From assembly GCA_021772095.1 (NCBI GenBank), contig JADYXR010000128.1:124001-188000 (forward strand): a stretch of DNA of 64,000 nucleotides, written 5' to 3'. The stretch comes from Candidatus Obscuribacter sp. (GTDB taxonomy: Bacteria > Cyanobacteriota > Vampirovibrionia > Obscuribacterales > Obscuribacteraceae). A program made the translations under genes and the position numbers. Below, piece after piece: positions 56,289 through 64,000 of the stretch. The notes below the pieces were generated by a model that had not been told where the DNA came from, did no database searches, and was given only the letters and a program-made list of their open reading frames with translations. Each line of letters opens with the position of its first letter. Within the stretch, counting starts at the first letter, position 1.

Positions 56289-57782
56289 CTAAAGTGATAC
56301 CATCGCTTTCGGAACCGCCAGCGCGGCGTATCGTCGCTTCTCTGATACCACGACAACTTTCAATGCAGCCAGGTCTTTTGCTTTTACCAGGTTGCTTTGA
56401 ATCTCAAGGTGGAAACCAGCTTTTACCGCCTTTTCATTGATCGATTTAGCAACGTCCGGGCGAGCGATAAAAGTTCTATCCGCTGTTTTCAATACACCGT
56501 CTTCGAAAAGCAAAATGTTGACCTGACGGTCGGGGCTTTCCAGATCGCAGCCCCAGCCGGCAATGCAAATCCGCTCATCCTGTTTCCAGATCCGATCCAC
56601 AGAACCGACAATCTTGTCTGAAGGTGATAACTTCTGACCTGCTTGATCGCATAAATCAGCTCGATCATATTGGTAACCAATTCTGCTGATACTCAGATGT
56701 TGTGAATCATTGCTGGCGCCCGACAATGCTCGCCTGGTGGCTTCCAGATACGCGTGTCCATATCGCAAGTCGGGCTCCAGATAAGCCGATTCGCCCCACT
56801 CATTCCAGGCATTACAGAAGATCAATCGCTCTTCACCCTGACGATTTGCTTTGGTCCATTCAACACATTCGCGCAGCCATTGTTCGTACGCTTCCGGTGT
56901 TGCGCCCTGAAATATGGTGGCATCATTTGGTGGGCGGCGGGCAGTATTGTCCCATTGAGGCATGACGCCGCGCAGAAATTTAAAATCTGGAGAGGGACGA
57001 TTGAGTGCATAAAACGCTGTTTGCTCGTAGTCATTAACGTTGCCAGAAAATCCGTTGGTCGGATCTGAGGGCTTAACTGACACGGTCACGGATCTGAGAC
57101 CACTGGGGGGAAACTCGATGGCGGCATCGAAACCGATTGTGGTCGGATCCAAAATTTGATTATCCTTTTCGATTCGGCACAAAAAGATATCTTTGAATCC
57201 AGCGTCTTTAGCGGCTTTTCTGAAAATCTCAGCGTATCGCGGCGGGTCTGGAAGAACCTGAGATCCATAAACTATGAAAAGCGGTTTGCCGTCGACCTTG
57301 ATGTATCGATCATCTTTAAACATCGGAATCATGTGCTCCATCATGAGCACAGCGTCCTCTTCCGAGTAATGCTGCTTGACGATGGCGTCGGCTTGTCCAA
57401 TCCAATTCAGGCGCCAATGGTGGTTAGCCCAGCATACGCAGAATGGATAATCGGGCTTCCCACTGGCGAACATTTGTTCCATCGGTCGTTCCAGCAGCTT
57501 CTTGCCTTCTCCCATCCAGTACATGTAATAACAAAACCCGGTAATGCCATATTGAGAGGCAATTTCGGCCTGGGCAATTTGACTCTCTTGCAAACGCAAG
57601 TCGTATAAGCCCAAGTCGGCAGGTATGCGTGGTTGATAATGGCCTTCAAACAACGGCTGGGCTTGCACAACACGCCGCCAATCCGTATAGCCTTTCCCCC
57701 AGGCCAGATCGTTTTCTGGAATCGGATAGTACTGCGGAAGGTAGAAACAGATAAATCTGACGTCCTCGCTAGACATATTCAA
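56289..57782 (-). CDS. WbsX-like protein (GH99-type fold) with C-terminal domain, copy A
   Basis: The 497-residue protein matches the WbsX family related to glycoside hydrolase family 99: FICFYLPQYYPIPENDLAWG, WGKGYTDWRRVVQAQPLF, GFCYYMYWM, then CNAWNEWGESAYLEPD. Members occur in O-antigen and polysaccharide loci and are called glycosyltransferases on weak evidence. About the last 105 residues are an added domain (VGSVDRIWKQ, CIAGWGCD, RPDVAKS, AGFHLEI) also present in copy B. Start is TTG 57782 (GGAG five bases upstream) or ATG 57776. It faces sulfotransferase 1 tail to tail and is the mirror of the gene at 60174. Confidence 0.9.
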   Translation of the reverse strand: MNMSSEDVRFICFYLPQYYPIPENDLAWGKGYTDWRRVVQAQPLFEGHYQPRIPADLGLYDLRLQESQIAQAEIASQYGITGFCYYMYWMGEGKKLLERPMEQMFASGKPDYPFCVCWANHHWRLNWIGQADAIVKQHYSEEDAVLMMEHMIPMFKDDRYIKVDGKPLFIVYGSQVLPDPPRYAEIFRKAAKDAGFKDIFLCRIEKDNQILDPTTIGFDAAIEFPPSGLRSVTVSVKPSDPTNGFSGNVNDYEQTAFYALNRPSPDFKFLRGVMPQWDNTARRPPNDATIFQGATPEAYEQWLRECVEWTKANRQGEERLIFCNAWNEWGESAYLEPDLRYGHAYLEATRRALSGASNDSQHLSISRIGYQYDRADLCDQAGQKLSPSDKIVGSVDRIWKQDERICIAGWGCDLESPDRQVNILLFEDGVLKTADRTFIARPDVAKSINEKAVKAGFHLEIQSNLVKAKDLAALKVVVVSEKRRYAALAVPKAMVSL

Positions 57783-57860
57783 ACAAACTCCAAATCGGGA
57801 GGGTCAAAAGTTGCAATCACAAACTCTCGTGTAGTTTCGCATTGTGAGAATCAGTTTTCA

Positions 57861-58838
57861 TCAAAAAAGTAACTTACGGATTTTGACGAGCTTGTGTCTA
57901 ACCTGCCATATCCTGCTTCTGCCAAACGCTTCCAACTGTTGATTGGAGGCGTCCAATTCAGCTTTCGATTGCTCGAGTTCTTTCTCAAGATTCTTGATCG
58001 TTGATTGCGATTTTCTCAAAGCCAACCAATCAAAGAGAATTTGATCACCAAAGTCAGGCAAACTAGCGCTTTGCGGCTCAATATCAGCGCCTTGAATTTG
58101 GGCAGTCGCTTTTAGCTCTTCCCAGATTTTAAAACTTGATGGAAAAAACTCTCGAATCAATAGAGGTCGATGCGATGTTGCCGGTTCCTTTCGAAACAGC
58201 GATTGATCGAACGTGCTGGCCGCAGGCGTTAGTTGCAGGGCGAATTTTTGGTTGATTGATTCAATCAGCGCTTGCGGATTTTTGGCTATTTGATCGACAT
58301 GTACGAAAAGACATTGGTCGCGGTGTTGACTATAGAAGCGCAAAGCCAGGCGATTGTAATGCTCCCAGACCTTTACGGCCAGGGCTGGATCATCCTGAAA
58401 AGTTTTGTCCCCGCGGCGAAAAAGAGAGTCGACAATCTCCCATGGTGAGCGAAAAACAAAAAGGTATTTTGCTCCAGGCAATTGCTCATCCCAGAAATCG
58501 AGGAACAAGGTCGTGCGCGGATCTTTCCAGCCCCATGGCGATGGTTGACTGTTTTCGAGGACAGTGGTCTTAGCCAATTTGCGATAGTCGGCCGACACAT
58601 CGATTTTTTCCTCGAGTGTCCAGCCGGATGGATTGAGTCCCTGATCCTTCAAAATATTGGCGTGCAATCTGACGAAATCGATGTTCTCGAAAAAGCCTTT
58701 GGCATTAGCAGCCGCGCCGTCGGTCAATCTCTCACCGACGTTCAAACCAGACTCTTTCAATAACGACGACACGAACGATGTACCGGAACGGTGCATGCCG
58801 GCAATAATCAGGACTGGTCCCATTGTTTCGTTAGTCAT
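57861..58838 (-). CDS. Sulfotransferase family protein with C-terminal coiled coil (sulfotransferase 2)
   Basis: The 325-residue protein begins VLIIAGMHRSGTSFVSSLL, a PAPS-binding loop, and has a second site FRSPWEIVDSLFRRGDKTF. Residues 275-312 form a heptad-rich coiled coil (IKNLEKELEQSKAELDASNQQL). The chain ends SRIWQVRHKLVKIRKLLF. Length and layout are the same as in the divergent gene at 59100, so the two are paralogues. PAPS-dependent sulfation is inferred from the family. It lies upstream of WbsX copy A on the same strand, 78 bases away, as its twin lies upstream of copy B. Confidence 0.87.
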   Translation of the reverse strand: MTNETMGPVLIIAGMHRSGTSFVSSLLKESGLNVGERLTDGAAANAKGFFENIDFVRLHANILKDQGLNPSGWTLEEKIDVSADYRKLAKTTVLENSQPSPWGWKDPRTTLFLDFWDEQLPGAKYLFVFRSPWEIVDSLFRRGDKTFQDDPALAVKVWEHYNRLALRFYSQHRDQCLFVHVDQIAKNPQALIESINQKFALQLTPAASTFDQSLFRKEPATSHRPLLIREFFPSSFKIWEELKATAQIQGADIEPQSASLPDFGDQILFDWLALRKSQSTIKNLEKELEQSKAELDASNQQLEAFGRSRIWQVRHKLVKIRKLLF

Positions 58839-59099
58839 AAAAAACCAAGGTGCGATTCGAAAGAAAAAGGATACTGACTAAAACCTGAATTTACCAGTCG
58901 GGTACGCTTACCTGGCGCCTCGATTTGAGTATCGATTAATCAGAAACTGAAGTTTTGTAGAACGCAGAATTGCGGTCGACGTGGCTGTATGCGACTTCAT
59001 GAAGGATCGATCATAATGCATTTTGCCGATGACGAGCTATCATAATGTGCCAATCGCTGCATTACAATAGCGATTATTGATGGTCAGAGGCTTAGAATT
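58839..59099. promoter_or_regulatory. Divergent intergenic region between the two sulfotransferase genes
   Basis: These 261 bases lie at the centre of the inverted gene duplication and should hold both promoters. CATAATG occurs twice on the plus strand (59011-59017 and 59041-59047). No long inverted repeat joins the two halves by eye, so the duplication is old or was made at protein-coding level only. Confidence 0.4.
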
Positions 59100-60077
59100 T
59101 TGAAAGCAAAAGGACACGGTCCGATTCTCATATTAGCCGGCATGCATCGGTCAGGAACTTCCTTTGTCTCTTCTCGCTTGCAGGACGCCGGTCTGGATAT
59201 GGGTGAGCGACTACTGCCAGGTGCCGACGCAAATATCAAAGGCTTTTTCGAGAACATGGATTTCGTAGAGCTGCACGAGAGCATTCTGGCCTCCCTGGAA
59301 ATCGACAAAAGAGGTTGGACGCTTAAGCGCGATGTCACGATTCCGAAAGAATTTGAGAGCCGGTGCCAGGAAGTAATCAACAAAAACTCAAAAGACACGG
59401 CCTGGGGCTGGAAAGATCCACGCACCACCTTGTTCCTGGAGAGTTGGCACCAACTGCTTCCGCAAGCGAAGGTTCTTTTCCTTTATCGCTCCCCCTGGGA
59501 AGTAGTCGATTCGCTTTTCCGGCGCGGCGACAAGGCATTCCAGGAAGATCCGTCGATGGCAGTGAAGTCCTGGGAACATTACAACCGTGTCGGGCTGGAG
59601 TTTAACAAACAGCACCCTGAGAGCTGTTTGATTATGAATGTATCCGACGTGATTAAAAATCCGTCCGTTTTATTCGAAGGATTACAGTCCAAGCTGGACC
59701 TCACATTGCGCCCGGCATCCAACACATTCGATCAAAAACTTTTCCGTGAAGAGCCCGACAACTCTTCCCGTCCGAAGCTAATTCGCACGTTTTTCCCGTC
59801 TGCTTTTCGTCTCTGGTTGGAATTGCAAGGCAAACAATCAGAAGCGGTCGACATCAAGGAAGACCCGGATCTGACAAGCCTGGGGCACGATGTGTTGGTT
59901 GATTGGATGGAGATGCGCAAAGCCCAGAAAGAAGTCTCAAAGACAAACCAGGTCCTGAGTGAAGTGCGCAATGAACTTTTCCATAGCAAAGAAGACTTGC
60001 AGTACCTGAAACGAAGCAGAGTCTGGCAAGTTAGAGATCGCCTCGTTTCATTTCGTGCATTATTGAAAAGATCGTGA
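59100..60077 (+). CDS. Sulfotransferase family protein with C-terminal coiled coil (sulfotransferase 3)
   Basis: This paralogue of the divergent gene also has 325 residues: ILILAGMHRSGTSFVSSRL at the start, FENMDFVELHESIL, and FLYRSPWEVVDSLFRRGDKA as the second PAPS site. The coiled coil (about 280-305) and an SRVWQVRDRL end are conserved. It starts at TTG 59100, with AGAGG nine bases upstream. It is followed after 96 bases by WbsX copy B. It most likely sulfates a polysaccharide or its precursor with PAPS made by CysD/CysNC. The acceptor difference from its twin is unknown. Confidence 0.87.
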   Translation: MKAKGHGPILILAGMHRSGTSFVSSRLQDAGLDMGERLLPGADANIKGFFENMDFVELHESILASLEIDKRGWTLKRDVTIPKEFESRCQEVINKNSKDTAWGWKDPRTTLFLESWHQLLPQAKVLFLYRSPWEVVDSLFRRGDKAFQEDPSMAVKSWEHYNRVGLEFNKQHPESCLIMNVSDVIKNPSVLFEGLQSKLDLTLRPASNTFDQKLFREEPDNSSRPKLIRTFFPSAFRLWLELQGKQSEAVDIKEDPDLTSLGHDVLVDWMEMRKAQKEVSKTNQVLSEVRNELFHSKEDLQYLKRSRVWQVRDRLVSFRALLKRS

Positions 60078-60173
60078 ACAGGTAAATGCACTGGCATCCA
60101 GGAATTCCGTATTCTTTCTCCTGTTGCTGCTGAACACTAATTGCTGTCATCAAACAAAGCAACAGAGGAGCGT

Positions 60174-61667
60174 ATGAACAGCGAGCAGATCCGACTAATT
60201 TGTTTTTACCTGCCGCAGTTCCACCCGATTCCGGAGAACGACGACCGCTGGGGCAAAGGCTTTACGGAATGGCGCCGGGTTGTGCAAGCAAAGCCTATCT
60301 TCAAAGAACATTATCAACCGCGATTGCCGGCAGATCTTGGCTTTTACGATTTGCGCTTGCCTGAGTCTCAAGTGGAACAAGCCGCTCTGGCAGCCCAATA
60401 TGGGATTGCCGGCTTTTGTTATTACTTCTATTGGCACGGCGGCAAAAGGCTTTTGTCTCGCCCACTCGATCAGATTTTGGAGAATGGAAAACCGGATTTT
60501 CCATTCTGTCTCTCCTGGGCTAACCATGACTGGCTCAATACGTGGGACGGAACAAACCAGCTGATTTCCAAACAATCGTATTCCGAAGAGGACGCCCTTG
60601 AATTTATCCGCTTCCTGATTCCGATCTTCAAGGATCCACGCTACATCCGCATCAACAACAAGCCACTACTGGTGGTGTATGACGCCAAAGCCTTGCCCGA
60701 CCCTGGAGAATACACTTCGCTCTGGCGCAATCAAGTGAAGGCGGCGGGTCTCGACGATCTCTATCTTTGCTGCACAGAAAGTTTCGAAGACAAAAGCGAT
60801 CCGACTTTGAAAGGATTTGACGCGGCTATTGAGTTTCCGCCGCATGGTGTGCGGTCCGCACATATTCCCGTCGAGGCTCTTGATCCTGACAGCGGATTTC
60901 CCGGTCAGGTTTTTGATTATGAGCAAACAGCGTTTTATATGATCAATAGACCCGATCCGGAATTCAAACTTTTTCGTTGCGTCATGCCTGACTGGGACAA
61001 CACGGCAAGGCGCATGCCGAGCACTGCGAGAATCTGGCACGGTTCCACTCCAGGGGCTTACTACCGGTGGCTCAACGAGAGCGTCCGCACGACAAGGAAG
61101 AAATTCTCAGGCGATGAGAGAATCGTATTCATCAATGCCTGGAATGAGTGGGGCGAGTGCGCTTACCTGGAGCCGGATCTGCGCAATGGGCATGCTTACC
61201 TGGAGGCGACCCAGCGAGCGCTCACCGACACTGATACCGCCGGCGATGCTGCTTATCTGAGTCTTAAACGATCGGAATTCAAACGCTGGTTCGGCTATTT
61301 GAAAACTAGCGAAGGCAATAATTTGTCACACTCGAAAGAGGTCGTGGGCAATATCGACAAAGCCTGGCAGACCGATGACAAAGTTTGCGTTGCCGGCTGG
61401 GCGTGCGATAAGGAAGCGCCCGGGTATCCAGTTCAAATCTTGCTGTTTGCCGGCGGCCGTTTTATCGCCGCAGAGCGGACTTATTTGAGCCGTCCCGATG
61501 TCGCTCAGGGAGTCGATCCTCGGGCAGTGCGCAGCGGTTTCCACCTGGAAGTCGACAAAAATAAAATCGAAGCGCGTCAGTTAAAGTCACTGGAAGTTGT
61601 GATCGTCTCTCAGCACCGTAAGTTTGCCAATCTCCCGGTCAAGTTCGCGTCTCACGCCCGCGTTTAA
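60174..61667 (+). CDS. WbsX-like protein (GH99-type fold) with C-terminal domain, copy B
   Basis: From ATG 60174, preceded by AGAGGAG, the product has 497 residues, the same as copy A. (An upstream ATG at 60141 lacks such a site.) It shows LICFYLPQFHPIPENDDRWG, WGKGFTEWRRVVQAKPIF, GFCYYFYWHGG and NAWNEWGECAYLEPD. The C-terminal domain (VGNIDKAWQT, CVAGWACD, RPDVAQG, SGFHLEV) is shared with copy A. Likely a glycan-active enzyme acting with the adjacent sulfotransferase. Whether it is a transferase or hydrolase is unresolved for the family. Confidence 0.9.
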   Translation: MNSEQIRLICFYLPQFHPIPENDDRWGKGFTEWRRVVQAKPIFKEHYQPRLPADLGFYDLRLPESQVEQAALAAQYGIAGFCYYFYWHGGKRLLSRPLDQILENGKPDFPFCLSWANHDWLNTWDGTNQLISKQSYSEEDALEFIRFLIPIFKDPRYIRINNKPLLVVYDAKALPDPGEYTSLWRNQVKAAGLDDLYLCCTESFEDKSDPTLKGFDAAIEFPPHGVRSAHIPVEALDPDSGFPGQVFDYEQTAFYMINRPDPEFKLFRCVMPDWDNTARRMPSTARIWHGSTPGAYYRWLNESVRTTRKKFSGDERIVFINAWNEWGECAYLEPDLRNGHAYLEATQRALTDTDTAGDAAYLSLKRSEFKRWFGYLKTSEGNNLSHSKEVVGNIDKAWQTDDKVCVAGWACDKEAPGYPVQILLFAGGRFIAAERTYLSRPDVAQGVDPRAVRSGFHLEVDKNKIEARQLKSLEVVIVSQHRKFANLPVKFASHARV

Positions 61668-62005
61668 TCATCGCGTCACACCGCAGCTACCCGCTCTAGA
61701 AAGTGCCGATCTTGGCACATGTAACGATGGGCGCCAAAAAAATTTAGCAAGGTTGAAAAAAAACGATGATCTATAAAGACTCAAAAGGCGCGACGACACC
61801 CCTTTGACAAGCCGCAAAACTGTCACAGACTGGCAAAGTTAAAAGGATAAAATACCACGTCCTCTTAAGAACGAAATGGAGCATGGTAGGATTTGCCAAT
61901 CACTTCATGACATTGTCAGAACGACTGCTGCCATTGTCATTTCATCGCTATTCTAAAAACTCGATTTAAAAGTTCCGGTGGCGGTAGAGCTGAGGAAACG
62001 CACGC
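61668..62005. other. 338-base intergenic region before MBOAT copy 2
   Basis: The region contains a small dyad GTGCC-GATCTT-GGCAC (61703-61718), A-rich runs, and a TTGACA hexamer near 61803 with no good -10 partner at 17 bases. GAGGAAA lies before the MBOAT ATG. A promoter for the MBOAT-SGNH pair is probably here, but I cannot place it. No gene is seen. Confidence 0.4.
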
Positions 62006-63463
62006 ATGTTGTTTACTAGCTTGGAATACCTCTTGTTCTTGCCGGCGGTGGTATTTCTGTACTGGATTTTGCCTCGAAAGTTCCGCCTGCCGATGCTGTT
62101 GGCGGCCAGCTGGTACTTCTACATGAGCTGGGTCCCAGCCTTCATCATACTGATTGTCGGTATGACCTTATTCAACTTCTTATTCGGTGGCATTCTCTAT
62201 CGAGCGCAAAACAATCGAAAAGCTCTCTTTACGTTTGGCCTCGTTGTTAACCTGCTTTGCCTGGGCATCTTCAAGTACGCCAATTTCATGGTCGGCAGCG
62301 CTTCTACCGTCAGCGGTTGGCTGACCGGGCACAATCCCGAGTGGATGGTCAACATCGTATTGCCTCTGGCGATCTCGTTTTTCACGTTCGAGTTTATACA
62401 TTACCTTTTTGAAATTTATCGCGGAAATAAACCGATTGATTCATTCGTGTTGTTTGCTTTATTCGCCGCATTCTTTCCAACACAGATTGCCGGTCCGATT
62501 AAACGCTACTCGGACTTTGAAAAGCAGATGGCGGAAGACGAATCGAAGCGATTCAAGCTATCCATGCTGGATGAAGGCTTGCCTCTGATTATCACGGGCA
62601 TGGCCAAAAAGATTTTGCTGGCCGACAATCTTTCGATCATGGTCAACATGATGCTCAAAGATCCGCTTTCCTACGGCGCTCCGGAGCTCTGGATTTTTGC
62701 GTACGCCTTTGCTTTTCAGATCTATTTTGATTTCTCCGGTTATACCGACGTGGCAAGAGGCTCGGCAATGCTGATGGGATACAAGATTCCAATCAACTTC
62801 AATATGCCGTACATTGCCAAAAACGCCTCCGACTTCTGGCACCGTTGGCACATCTCGCTGTCTTCCTGGTTGCGCGATTATTTGTTTATTCCACTGGGTG
62901 GCTCTCGTGGAGGGCGCTGGCTCACACATCGCAATCTCTTATTGACCATGGCTTTAGGCGGACTCTGGCATGGTGCCTCTTGGAACTTCTTTGTCTGGGG
63001 AATTTATCACGGTCTTGCACTGATAGTGCATCGTGAATTCAATTTCTTGAAGGAACGAATTGAGCCGCTCGATGCATTCTGCAAAACGAAATTTTGGAAC
63101 GTTGCGGCAATACTGATCACATTCCATGCCGTGTGCATCGGCTGGATTTTCTTCCTAGTCAAAGACTGCAGTGTCGCGTTTAAAATTATCAAACGACTTT
63201 TGCTGCTCTCGCCTACATTCTCCGCGGCAGAACAAAGTGAGTTCCTTATTTTAAGACCGGAACTGCCAACCGTAGTGCTGGTGGCAGTCGCTCTGACTGG
63301 CATACTTTTGATAGCCAACCTGCCCTTGAGCTATCTCGGACAGAAGAGCGTGTTTAGAAATTCTCCACCATTTTTGAGAGCAGCCTACTGCTGCTTGTTG
63401 GTACTACTGATGGTGACATTCCTACCGGATACTACAGAACCGTTTATTTACTTCCAGTTTTAG
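62006..63463 (+). CDS. MBOAT-family O-acyltransferase (AlgI-like), copy 2
   Basis: At 485 residues this has the same length as copy 1 and is very similar along most of its length. Shared blocks include FPTQIAGPIKRY, FQIYFDFSGYTD, DFWHRWHISLSSWLRDYLF, LGGLWHGASW and the end FIYFQF. Like AlgI it should pass acetyl or a related acyl group across the inner membrane to a periplasmic partner. The loops near 170-190 and the last 110 residues differ most, which is where partner or acceptor contacts may differ. An SGNH-like gene begins 12 bases after its stop. Confidence 0.95.
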   Translation: MLFTSLEYLLFLPAVVFLYWILPRKFRLPMLLAASWYFYMSWVPAFIILIVGMTLFNFLFGGILYRAQNNRKALFTFGLVVNLLCLGIFKYANFMVGSASTVSGWLTGHNPEWMVNIVLPLAISFFTFEFIHYLFEIYRGNKPIDSFVLFALFAAFFPTQIAGPIKRYSDFEKQMAEDESKRFKLSMLDEGLPLIITGMAKKILLADNLSIMVNMMLKDPLSYGAPELWIFAYAFAFQIYFDFSGYTDVARGSAMLMGYKIPINFNMPYIAKNASDFWHRWHISLSSWLRDYLFIPLGGSRGGRWLTHRNLLLTMALGGLWHGASWNFFVWGIYHGLALIVHREFNFLKERIEPLDAFCKTKFWNVAAILITFHAVCIGWIFFLVKDCSVAFKIIKRLLLLSPTFSAAEQSEFLILRPELPTVVLVAVALTGILLIANLPLSYLGQKSVFRNSPPFLRAAYCCLLVLLMVTFLPDTTEPFIYFQF

Positions 63464-63475
63464 GTTGGAGCGCTT

Positions 63476-64000
63476 TTGAATTTCTCGATTGCTAAACTGA
63501 CAAACACATTCAGGGCGAGCACTTGCCTGCAACTCTTTGTCTTGCTCATAGCACTCTATGCTGTGCTCGAGCCCTGTTTGCCAAATTTCGCTCAGATGAT
63601 TAAACCTGAGTTGATTCCAAGCAATTCCATGCGCGTCAAAATTACAGATTTCCTCAGCACACCATCAAATCCAGATATTGTCATCATGGGGTCGTCTCTT
63701 GTTCTTGCCCCGGCGCTTCATTGCGATGCCGCGATGTTGCCTTTGAGCGTAAAAGAAAAGGCGATTTTTCGCAAAAATCAAGCCAAGTCTTATACGAAAG
63801 CACAGTATCTCGAGGATTTACTGAGCGAATCTTCCGGTAAGAATTTGAACATCTACAACCTCGGCATTCCTAGTGCCATGGCAGCAGACAATTACATCTT
63901 GTTGGAAGAAATGATTGCTTGCAATAAGCGTCCTGACTTGATCATCCTGGGACTGGCGGCCCGTGATTTCATCAACTGCGCGCGCGTTAACCCGGAACAA
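63476..64000 (+). CDS. SGNH-like periplasmic partner of MBOAT, copy 2 (partial, runs off the end)
   Basis: A frame opens at TTG 63476 with GGAG five bases upstream and stays open to the last base, giving 175 residues. It has an N-terminal hydrophobic helix (LQLFVLLIALYAVLEPCL) and the serine motif IVIMGSSLVLAPALHCDAAM, closely parallel to LLLGSSLVLVPSVRCDDS in the gene at 41708. It then has DLIILGLAARDFINCARVNP, like LIVCGIAPRDFLDNLRQDP there. The Asp-His end of the catalytic set should lie beyond the window. It completes the second MBOAT-SGNH pair. Confidence 0.85.
   Translation, partial: MNFSIAKLTNTFRASTCLQLFVLLIALYAVLEPCLPNFAQMIKPELIPSNSMRVKITDFLSTPSNPDIVIMGSSLVLAPALHCDAAMLPLSVKEKAIFRKNQAKSYTKAQYLEDLLSESSGKNLNIYNLGIPSAMAADNYILLEEMIACNKRPDLIILGLAARDFINCARVNPEQ

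Larger units (their letters stand above)
56289..61667. repeat. Inverted duplication of a WbsX-sulfotransferase gene pair
   Basis: The two pairs point away from a common centre near 58970: WbsX A and sulfotransferase 2 on the minus strand, sulfotransferase 3 and WbsX B on the plus strand. Each sulfotransferase is 325 residues and each WbsX protein 497. Spacing between the pairs is 261 bases. The relatedness is obvious in protein motifs, while the DNA has diverged. Confidence 0.85.

Noticed and set aside
1-64000. Mobile elements, prophage, tRNA or rRNA genes
   Set aside because: No transposase, integrase or phage structural motifs, no tRNA cloverleaf or T-loop outside genes, and no rRNA-like sequence were recognised by reading.

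Overview
The window is one continuous stretch of a bacterial chromosome. It is gene-dense, has moderate GC content, and uses many GTG and TTG starts. No tRNA, rRNA, CRISPR array, prophage or insertion sequence was recognised. The cell should be Gram-negative-like, judging from several lipoproteins, a DUF2490-type barrel candidate and MBOAT/SGNH polysaccharide acylation pairs. The order ffh-rpsP-KH protein, the many TPR and HEAT-repeat proteins, the Ser/Thr kinase with leucine-rich repeats and the many membrane glycosyltransferase-like proteins suggest a free-living relative of Cyanobacteria (Melainabacteria/Obscuribacterales-like). That placement is an inference from gene content, not a demonstrated identity.

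Layout. 0-6.5 kb: sensor kinase, TPR lipoprotein and aldehyde dehydrogenase on the minus strand, then a membrane protein. 6.7-10.6 kb: an HD hydrolase, then ffh, rpsP, a KH protein and a small MshEN-like protein. rpsP and the KH gene overlap by 154 bases in different frames. 10.6-20 kb: acetyltransferase, TPR protein, glycosyltransferase, a TPR/double retropepsin-like protein, acyl-CoA dehydrogenase and HEAT-repeat proteins. 20-32 kb: gcvH, gcvT, an esterase, a glycine-zipper protein and four large membrane proteins of glycosyltransferase type. 32-40 kb: a CysQ-type phosphatase, a DUF2490 protein, a TauE/SafE transporter, an Rrf2 regulator with a cysteine cluster, two CorC/HlyC-type proteins, a Nudix hydrolase and a bestrophin. 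40-64 kb: a surface-polysaccharide region.

The 40-64 kb region is the most coherent system. cysD and a fused cysN-cysC make PAPS, and a glycosyltransferase gene starts directly after the cysNC stop codon. Three sulfotransferase genes follow. Two of them, each next to a WbsX-type gene, form an inverted head-to-head duplication. Paralogous MBOAT plus SGNH pairs bracket the region at 40.2-43.0 kb and at 62.0 kb to the window end. CysQ at 32 kb could remove the PAP by-product. Together these genes suggest a locus for a sulfated and O-acylated polysaccharide.

An unexplained family of about 27-base imperfect palindromes, beginning GTCAGAAAAA and ending TCTGAC or TATGAC, occurs 13 times. The copies lie outside genes or at gene ends, usually near 3' ends. 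Five of them form a cluster at 10.63-10.87 kb.
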